The position numbers were made by a program, and so were the translations under genes. From an uncultured Verrucomicrobiota bacterium (GTDB lineage Bacteria; Verrucomicrobiota; Kiritimatiellia; RFP12; UBA1067), in assembly GCA_945947925.1 (NCBI GenBank), contig CAMEZU010000038.1, positions 1-11,305 on the forward strand: 11,305 nucleotides of DNA, read 5' to 3'. Below the pieces are notes generated by a model, which worked only from the letters and a program-made list of their open reading frames with translations, was not told the origin of the DNA and made no database searches. Shown here piece by piece: positions 5,713-11,305 of this stretch; positions within the stretch are counted from its first letter, which is position 1, and every line of letters starts with the position of its first letter.

Positions 5713-7002
5713 ATGAAAGGTATGATGATGATGGGTGCGGCGGTTCTGTTGGCCTGCGGGTCGGAGGCTGCCGTCAGGCAGACGAAACCGGTGCGGACGG
5801 CGAAGCCGGCGGCGGTGTCGCGGTCCGCACGGCCTGCGGGCAAGGTCCGTGCGGCGGCGGGCAAGACGCTGACAGCGGAGGATTCGAAGTCGCGCATCGG
5901 CGAGCCGCGGTACATCCCCGTCAGGTGGAACAGCCTCGGCACATCCATCACCTGGTACAACAGCCATGCGGGCGCGACGTTCCAGAAGGGCTACCAGACG
6001 CGCGTGATGGAACAGCTCAAGTTCGACGGTTTCGAGAACACGGGCATCAGCGGCGGATGTGTGAATTCGGCGTTCGGCCAGGTCCGTCAGGCCGATCTCT
6101 ACACGATCGAGCACGGCGTCAACGACTGGGGCAACCGTGTGAACCCGGGGTCAATCGAGGATTACAAGAACGATACGGGCAACGGATCCTTTGCGGCGAA
6201 CTACCGCAAGCTCATTAACATCGTCCGCCAGACGAACCCGAAGGCGAAGATCGTCATCTGCACCCCGCGCAAGGCCTATGGTTTCGGCGATTATCTGCCC
6301 GATCATACGGACAAGCAGCAGCCGGGCGGTTACTATCTCAAGGACTATGCGGAGATCGTCCGTCAGATCGCCGCGTACGAGAAGTTCCCGCTCGCCGACT
6401 TCTATGCGACCTGCGGTGAACAGGAGGAGCTCGCCGGTCTCTCGATCGACGTCGCGCTGCATCCGAACGACGCCGGTTACGAACGCATGGCGAACATCCT
6501 CGCGAAGACACTCCTCACGGTCTATCCGAACGCGACGCCGCTTTCCAAGATCAAGCCGAAGTTCACGGACGACGGCAAGCCGAAGAACGTCGAGGTGAAG
6601 AAGTTCCTCTCTTCGTCCGAACAGGTGGTCCTGAAGGGCACGAACCTCGCCAAGGTGAAGGTCGTCTCGGCGAAGATCGGCGGCAGCTGGGTGCCGGGTG
6701 GTCCGTTCGAGGGCAAGCCCTACTTCGCGAAATACGATCCGAAGGCGAAGACCTATACGTGTCAGGTCCAGAGCTGCTCGCCGCAGGACAACTGCATGCG
6801 CATCATCGCGCTCGAGTTCAAGCAGGAGTTCAACGGAGATGTCGTCGCACGCGTCCTCTGGAACCGCTACAAGTTCAACTGCAACGAGTACGGTGTCGAC
6901 TACAGCGTGGACGGCAGCTTCAGCGGAGCCTGCGCCAGTGCCGCCAATTACGAAAGCCAGGGCTACGTAATCGGCGACATGACGCTCAGCGTCAACAAGT
7001 AA
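5713..7002 (+). CDS. Exported SGNH/GDSL-family hydrolase (probable carbohydrate esterase) with C-terminal extra domain
   Basis: This is a 429-residue exported protein. The N-terminus has one Lys, a Met/Ala/Leu hydrophobic run and LLAC with Cys15, so it is a candidate lipoprotein (signal peptidase I cleavage is the alternative). An Ala/Arg/Lys/Pro-rich linker follows to about residue 60. Residues about 70-262 are an SGNH hydrolase: GTSIT with nucleophile Ser78 (the Asp of the classic GDS is Thr), GISGG with Gly114, GVNDWG with Asn137, and IDVALHPND with His250. The acidic partner appears to be Asp246, four residues before His rather than the usual three. Residues about 265-429 form an additional, probably beta-rich domain with several Cys that I do not recognise. 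Relatives remove acetyl or other acyl groups from glycans; the substrate is not determinable here. It begins an operon with the giant M60 protein 58 bases downstream, which suggests joint action on an acylated glycoconjugate. Confidence 0.85.
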   Translation: MKGMMMMGAAVLLACGSEAAVRQTKPVRTAKPAAVSRSARPAGKVRAAAGKTLTAEDSKSRIGEPRYIPVRWNSLGTSITWYNSHAGATFQKGYQTRVMEQLKFDGFENTGISGGCVNSAFGQVRQADLYTIEHGVNDWGNRVNPGSIEDYKNDTGNGSFAANYRKLINIVRQTNPKAKIVICTPRKAYGFGDYLPDHTDKQQPGGYYLKDYAEIVRQIAAYEKFPLADFYATCGEQEELAGLSIDVALHPNDAGYERMANILAKTLLTVYPNATPLSKIKPKFTDDGKPKNVEVKKFLSSSEQVVLKGTNLAKVKVVSAKIGGSWVPGGPFEGKPYFAKYDPKAKTYTCQVQSCSPQDNCMRIIALEFKQEFNGDVVARVLWNRYKFNCNEYGVDYSVDGSFSGACASAANYESQGYVIGDMTLSVNK

Positions 7003-7013
7003 GCAAGAACGGG

Positions 7014-7036
7014 CGGGAGGATCGGTGATCCTCCTG
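7014..7036 (+). terminator. Strong hairpin between SGNH and M60 genes; possible attenuator or processing site
   Basis: A 10-bp stem (arms 7014-7023 and 7027-7036, one G-T pair, GGAGGATC against GATCCTCC in its core) with loop GGT lies 11 bases after the SGNH stop. Only CTTTGCGTT follows, not a proper T tract. It is therefore more likely a partial terminator or mRNA-stabilising structure within an operon than a full stop. Confidence 0.4.
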
Positions 7037-7048
7037 CTTTGCGTTGAG

Positions 7049-7055
7049 AGGGGGA
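7049..7055 (+). promoter_or_regulatory. Ribosome binding site fixing the GTG start of the M60 gene
   Basis: AGGGGGA lies 5 bases before GTG 7061, and the following codons give a classic signal peptide. No separate promoter was seen in the short gap, supporting read-through from the SGNH gene. Confidence 0.65.
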
Positions 7056-7060
7056 TTCAC

Positions 7061-10000
7061 GTGAAAACGATAGTTGCAGCCGGCCTGATGATGTTGGCAT
7101 CCGCATCCTTTGCCGCGGCGCCGGAATCGGCGCGGGCCAAAGCGGCGCGGTTGGCGTTGACCGAGGGAATCTCCGCGATTGATTCGGAAGGCTTGCCGGG
7201 TCCCGTCCTGTGCCTCTCCGAGGAGGCGTTTCCGCTCGGGCAGTGCATGCACTGGGAGAAGACGCTCGGGTTCGCTGCAGCGGCGGCTTTCTACGGTGAA
7301 GGACGCGTCGCGTATTTCGGACATCCCGCGTACCTGTCGGGGAAGGACCTCGCTGACACGCCGCAACTCTTCAAGCGCCTCATCCCGTGGTTGACGAAGG
7401 GAAAGGCGAATCCGACGATCGTCGTCTTCCGCTCCGGCGGCGTTGAAGCGAAGTTCAATCGCCTCGGCTACGAGGTGAAGACGGTTCGGACGTGGCCCGA
7501 GGCTGCGCAGGCCGATCTCGTGCTGACCTATGACTGGTCGCTTGAAGATGCGGCAGCGATGCGCGACTATGTGAAGCGTGGCGGAGCGATTCTCGGCGGC
7601 GGGCTCGGTTGGGGCTGGAAGCAGATCGTCGGTCGCACGCAGGCCGTGGCGCTTGGCGTCAATTTCGCCGACAACCAGGTGCTCGGACCGATGGGCATCC
7701 TGATGGGCGACATGGGTACGCCCAAGCCGGACGGACACGAACACTTCCCCGTTCTCAAGGACTATCCCGAATCGAGTTACACGCTGACGGCATTGCAGAA
7801 GACGCTTGACGGATCGTATGCGGACAAGGCGGACAAACGTCAGTGCGAGAAGATCGTGTCGCTCACGATGGATGCGCTTCCTGCGTGTGCGACGGACAAA
7901 CTGAAGGACGTCTTCGCGGGCTTTGCGAAGAAGCCGGGGGCGGACAAGGTGCCGCGTCCGGAGGATCCGATCGGTCCCAATGACTTCGCCGCGAAGCTCA
8001 CACAGATCGCGAAGAAGAACATGTGGCAGGCGGATGTCGAGAAGGTCTGGCCCGCCGATCCCGCGCATGTCGTCTATCCGGGCGCGTGCAAGCCGGGCTA
8101 CAAGACAGTGTCGCGCGAAGTGTCCGTCGACCTCAGATGGCCGAAGTGGCATTCGACGGGACTCTACTCGCCGGCGGGCGAAGCGCTCACGATCACGCTT
8201 CCCGAGGGCGCGGAGAAGCTCGGGCTCGCCGTCCGCATCGGCACCTCGAAGGAAGATCTCACCGCCTCGAAGGAGTTCTGGAAGCGCGCCCCGTATGTTT
8301 CCTCGAACCTCGCGCTCGTGAAGCGCACGACGACGCTCGCCTCGCCCTACGGCGGCCTCGTCTATATCGTCGTCCCCGAAGGATGCGCCGCGCAGGATGT
8401 GCGTGTGAAGATCGAAGGCGCGATTGCCGCGCCGTGGTTCCGGCGCGGGATCGACACGAATGAATCCTTCGCCGAGCAGGTCGCGAAAACGCACGCACCG
8501 ATGGGCGAACTCGAGGGCGACTGGTACGTGATCACGCTTCCGGTGAAATCGTTGGCGCGTGTGAAGGACGCCGCCGGTGTGGTGAAGTTCTGGGACGACG
8601 TCCTCCTCGCCGACCAGCATCTTGCGCAATGGCCGTCGCGTCCCTACAAGGAACGCATGTGCGGCGACCTGCAGCTGGAGGGCGGCGACCTCCACAACGG
8701 CTATCCGATGATGTATCATCTGCCGGCGAACGGATACGATTGCGTCTCCGATCTCGACGCGCAGCTGAAGGGCAACGGCTGGGGCTTCTATCATGAGATC
8801 GGCCACAACCATCAGTCCGCCGACTGGACCCCGGACGGTACCGGTGAAGTGACGTGCAACATCTTCACGACGTATGTGATCTCAAAGGTCTGCGGACAGG
8901 ACTACCGTGACAGCCGTTTCGGCGGTTCCTCGCGCCTTGAGCAGGAGAAACGAGTCAACCGGTGGATCGGCCGGGGCAAGAAGCACGAAGAGTGGAAGAA
9001 CGACTACTTCGTCGCACTCGAGATCTTCTTGAGGATCGCCGACGTCTACGGGTTCGAGACCTATGCGAAGGTCTTCGGCAAGTACCGCGAGCCGGGTTTC
9101 AAGCATCCCAGAACGGATGTCGAGAAATGGGATACACTCGCAAGGCTCCTGAGCGCCGAGACGGGTGAGAATCTCGCGGAGGCGTTCGCGCACTGGAACC
9201 TTCCCGTGAGCGACGCATGCCGCACCGCCTGTGCGCAGTACAAGCCGGCGAATGATGAAGTGACGCGCGGTGTTGATTCGCGCTACGACGAGGGTCCGCT
9301 GCCGGAGATCTACGTGCCGCAAACGGCGGCCGAGCGTCCCGAGGAGGCGACCGGACTCTACATCGGCGTGTCGCTCACGACCTCGCCCGCAGTGATCGAG
9401 CAGTATCCGACACGCGCGGCGATTCCGGGCGGCGAGCAGGACATCCGCTGGAAGACCGACTGGCTCCTGATGCGCCGCATCGAGGCGACGGGGAATCCGG
9501 TGACGCTTGGTGCGCCGGACAACAGGTATGCCGAGCGTCAGGTCGAGTTGACGCGTCCGTACTACATCGCCGTCTATGAGCTGACGCAGAAGCAGTGGGC
9601 GAACATCACGGGCGGCTACAAGACGTGTCCGTATGCGACCTCGGCCTGTCGCGACGTGCGGCCGCAGGGAAGTGTGAGCTACGGCGAAGTGCGCGGTGAC
9701 GTCGGCGATGGCATCGACTGGCCGAAGACGCGCGGTAAGGTGGCGGAGAATTCCTTCCTTGGCAAGTTGCGCGAGCTGGTGGACGGACGCATCTTGTTCG
9801 ATATTCCGACGGAAGCGGAATGGGAGGTCGCGTGCCGTGCGGGATCGACCAACTACTGGAATGACGGATCGGCGGCGTTGCGGAAAAACCGCGAGGGCTA
9901 TGAGCATGCGCAGGCCGACCTCAACCTGGACCGGCTCGGCCGCTACTGTCAGAACGGTGGCGAACGTCCTGGCAAGGATCCAGTGCCGCCGGATGATTGC

Positions 10001-11305
10001 GGTCCCGAATGGGGCACGGCGATCGTCGGCAGCTATCTGCCGAATGCCTGGGGTCTCTACGACATGCACGGCAACGTACGCGAACATTGCCGCGACTGGC
10101 TCGAGCCCGATCCGAAGCAGCCCGGACTCGCCGGCGTCGATCCGGAAGGTCCGGCGGAGGAGTCCCCGCGAGCGAAGCGCCGCCGCATGCAGAAGGGCGG
10201 CAGCTACTCGAACTTCCTGTACGGTTCGGCCGGCGAGGCTGCTCCCGGCGCGCGCGGGTTCGGTGCCCTTGTCGACATCTGGAATGCCTATCATTCGACC
10301 GGCGTGCGGCTCATGATGCCGGCGCAGATCTGGCCGGAGGCGCGGATGTCGGCCGGCAAGTGCGCGCTTGCACCCGATGTGGCGAAGGCCCGTTCTGACC
10401 TGATGAAGGGTGTCAGTGCGCTGAAACCGAGCGGCTTCGCGAGTCCGGTGCTCTGCTTCGACGCGCGGGCGATTCCGCTCGCGTGCGGCAGGAATCAGGA
10501 TAATACGCTGGCGTTTGCCGCGGCGGCGGCGGACAGCGGACGCGGGCGTATCGTTGTCGTCGGTGACGAGCACGGTCCGGCGGCCTTCCGCCAGTTGAAC
10601 GTGGCGTTCGCCGCGCAGGCGGATCAGTGGCTCAAGGCCGGTGCCGATCGCTCGTGGTACGGCGTGAAGAAGGTGAAGGACGTCGATCTCAACCGGCTTG
10701 CGGCGGACGAGGTCGAGGACCTTATTGCGTTTGTGAAGAACGGCGGCAGCGTTTTCGTAACGGGGTGCGTCTGGAGGTGGCAGGACGAGATGGAGGAGCG
10801 GACGGGGGAGGTCGAGCCGGTCGGGGATTTCCCCGGCAACCGGTTCCTGGCGCCGTTCGGTCTCGGCCTCGGATCGGGCGGACTTCGGTGGATGTCGTCT
10901 TCGGGTTTCATCGGACGCGGCAGCGTCTTGAGCGGTCTGATCGTCTCCGATGCGGAGCGTCTCCGGAAGGGGAAGGTTTATGTGAGCCGTGGTGAGGAGA
11001 AGCAGGTCGCCGCCACCTTGTCGCTCGTTGCGGATTATCGCTCGACGGCGCGACAGGAGAACGGAATCCCGTCCGAAACGCGCGTGCTGCCGAAGGTGGC
11101 GTACCCGAAGAACGCGAACGGCATTCCCGTGAACGCGGGGGACAAGATCGTCTTCCTCGGCGATTCCATTACGCGTCTCGGCGGCGAAAAGGACGGCTGG
11201 ATCGATCGTGTCCTCGCCGGACTCGCCAACGCGGGCGTCACCGATGTCGAGGCGGTGCGTGCAGGGTGGGACGGACAGCACGCGGGTGATATGCTGGGCC
11301 GTATC
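7061..11305 (+). CDS. Giant secreted multidomain protein: GATase-like, M60-like metallopeptidase, FGE-like, GATase-like, SGNH esterase (3' end outside window)
   Basis: The frame is open from GTG 7061 to the window edge: 1415 codons and no stop. Residues 1-20 are a signal peptide (MKTIVAAGLMMLASASFAAA). Residues about 27-216 are GATase-like module A. Residues about 355-455 resemble the M60-like N-terminal domain (TGLYSPAGE at 366-374, then PYGGLVYIVVP). Residues about 456-700 are the M60-like peptidase: HNGYPMM near 545-551, zinc site HEIGHNHQ at 578-585 and catalytic-zone Glu596 in GEVTCN. Residues about 796-1087 are a sulfatase-modifying/FGE-like domain (IPTEAEWE 915-922, GLYDMHGNV 998-1006, KGGSYSN 1045-1051, TGVRLM), without the active-site Cys pair of true FGE. 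Residues about 1107-1270 are module B, and GDSIT with Ser1369 opens an SGNH domain. M60-like enzymes cleave O-glycosylated proteins such as mucins; adding an esterase suggests a substrate with acylated glycans. The protein is exported; its anchoring is unknown because the C-terminus is not seen. Confidence 0.92.
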   Translation, partial: MKTIVAAGLMMLASASFAAAPESARAKAARLALTEGISAIDSEGLPGPVLCLSEEAFPLGQCMHWEKTLGFAAAAAFYGEGRVAYFGHPAYLSGKDLADTPQLFKRLIPWLTKGKANPTIVVFRSGGVEAKFNRLGYEVKTVRTWPEAAQADLVLTYDWSLEDAAAMRDYVKRGGAILGGGLGWGWKQIVGRTQAVALGVNFADNQVLGPMGILMGDMGTPKPDGHEHFPVLKDYPESSYTLTALQKTLDGSYADKADKRQCEKIVSLTMDALPACATDKLKDVFAGFAKKPGADKVPRPEDPIGPNDFAAKLTQIAKKNMWQADVEKVWPADPAHVVYPGACKPGYKTVSREVSVDLRWPKWHSTGLYSPAGEALTITLPEGAEKLGLAVRIGTSKEDLTASKEFWKRAPYVSSNLALVKRTTTLASPYGGLVYIVVPEGCAAQDVRVKIEGAIAAPWFRRGIDTNESFAEQVAKTHAPMGELEGDWYVITLPVKSLARVKDAAGVVKFWDDVLLADQHLAQWPSRPYKERMCGDLQLEGGDLHNGYPMMYHLPANGYDCVSDLDAQLKGNGWGFYHEIGHNHQSADWTPDGTGEVTCNIFTTYVISKVCGQDYRDSRFGGSSRLEQEKRVNRWIGRGKKHEEWKNDYFVALEIFLRIADVYGFETYAKVFGKYREPGFKHPRTDVEKWDTLARLLSAETGENLAEAFAHWNLPVSDACRTACAQYKPANDEVTRGVDSRYDEGPLPEIYVPQTAAERPEEATGLYIGVSLTTSPAVIEQYPTRAAIPGGEQDIRWKTDWLLMRRIEATGNPVTLGAPDNRYAERQVELTRPYYIAVYELTQKQWANITGGYKTCPYATSACRDVRPQGSVSYGEVRGDVGDGIDWPKTRGKVAENSFLGKLRELVDGRILFDIPTEAEWEVACRAGSTNYWNDGSAALRKNREGYEHAQADLNLDRLGRYCQNGGERPGKDPVPPDDCGPEWGTAIVGSYLPNAWGLYDMHGNVREHCRDWLEPDPKQPGLAGVDPEGPAEESPRAKRRRMQKGGSYSNFLYGSAGEAAPGARGFGALVDIWNAYHSTGVRLMMPAQIWPEARMSAGKCALAPDVAKARSDLMKGVSALKPSGFASPVLCFDARAIPLACGRNQDNTLAFAAAAADSGRGRIVVVGDEHGPAAFRQLNVAFAAQADQWLKAGADRSWYGVKKVKDVDLNRLAADEVEDLIAFVKNGGSVFVTGCVWRWQDEMEERTGEVEPVGDFPGNRFLAPFGLGLGSGGLRWMSSSGFIGRGSVLSGLIVSDAERLRKGKVYVSRGEEKQVAATLSLVADYRSTARQENGIPSETRVLPKVAYPKNANGIPVNAGDKIVFLGDSITRLGGEKDGWIDRVLAGLANAGVTDVEAVRAGWDGQHAGDMLGRI
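7139..7717 (+). repeat. GATase-like module A of the M60 protein
   Basis: Residues about 27-219. Landmarks shared with module B are PVLC (48-51), FAAAAA (71-76) followed by GRV, VKRGGAI (171-177), and N-x-V-L-G-P-M-G-I-L (205 on). The alternating hydrophobic strands and glycine turns suggest a class I glutamine-amidotransferase-like or ThuA-like fold. No catalytic Cys-His-Glu triad is obvious, so it is probably structural or binding. Confidence 0.7.
10379..10872 (+). repeat. GATase-like module B of the M60 protein (duplicate of A)
   Basis: Residues about 1107-1270. PVLC at 1129 and FAAAAA at 1152 are exactly 23 residues apart, as in module A; VKNGGSV at 1225-1231 and N-x-F-L-A-P-F-G-L from 1260 are about 32 residues apart (31 in A). 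The middle is about 27 residues shorter. It sits between the FGE-like and SGNH domains rather than beside module A. Confidence 0.7.

Noticed and set aside
6992..11281. Long - strand open frames (6992-8812 and 8882-11281) opposite the M60 gene
   Set aside because: The + strand frame carries a signal peptide and several catalytic motifs over its whole length. The antisense products are Arg-rich and featureless, so they are composition shadows.
1..11305. CRISPR arrays, tRNA or rRNA genes, insertion sequences
   Set aside because: I saw no regularly spaced repeats, tRNA-like cloverleaf, rRNA-like sequence, or transposase motifs with terminal repeats.

Overview
This window looks like a stretch of a high-GC genome from the PVC superphylum, most plausibly a Kiritimatiellota/Verrucomicrobiota-type gut or host-associated bacterium. 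That is an inference from gene style, with no marker gene present: an RHS protein, a XylR-type regulator (periplasmic-binding-like sensor fused to an AraC helix-turn-helix), SGNH hydrolases, and a large exported M60-like peptidase. All supported genes are on the + strand. Long open frames on the - strand are shadows of GC-rich coding.

Region 1 (1-2563) is an RHS tip locus. The window opens inside an RHS core domain. After about base 105 it changes from roughly 62% GC to a C-terminal extension at about 37-38% GC in sampled 60-base lines. That extension is a poorly recognised effector-like domain with a tentative caspase-like His-Gly/Cys pair. Overlapping its 3' end are two predicted lipoproteins (821-1888 and 1875-2429). 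Together they hold three copies of one related domain, two in tandem in the first protein and one in the second. A 43-residue membrane miniprotein follows at once. The arrangement resembles a toxin tip with downstream immunity-type or accessory genes.

Region 2 (2564-5608): an intergenic stretch ends in an extended -10 promoter, then a complete glucose-6-phosphate isomerase gene (pgi). Abutting it with zero gap is a GTG-started XylR/AraC-type regulator.

Region 3 (5609-11305) is an exported glycan/glycoprotein-degrading operon. A well-formed promoter, preceded by an 8-bp perfect dyad, drives a secreted or lipoprotein SGNH hydrolase. After a 58-base gap containing a strong hairpin comes a very large secreted protein, open to the window edge (1415 codons seen). 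Its order is: signal peptide, GATase-like module A, M60-like N-terminal domain, M60 metallopeptidase with HEIGH...E, a formylglycine-generating-enzyme-like domain, GATase-like module B (a duplicate of A), and the start of a second SGNH esterase domain (GDSIT). M60-like enzymes are known O-glycoprotein (mucin-type) peptidases and SGNH enzymes often remove acetyl esters from sugars. A combined protease/esterase for acetylated glycoproteins is therefore a reasonable inference. This giant modular protein is the most interesting object in the window.
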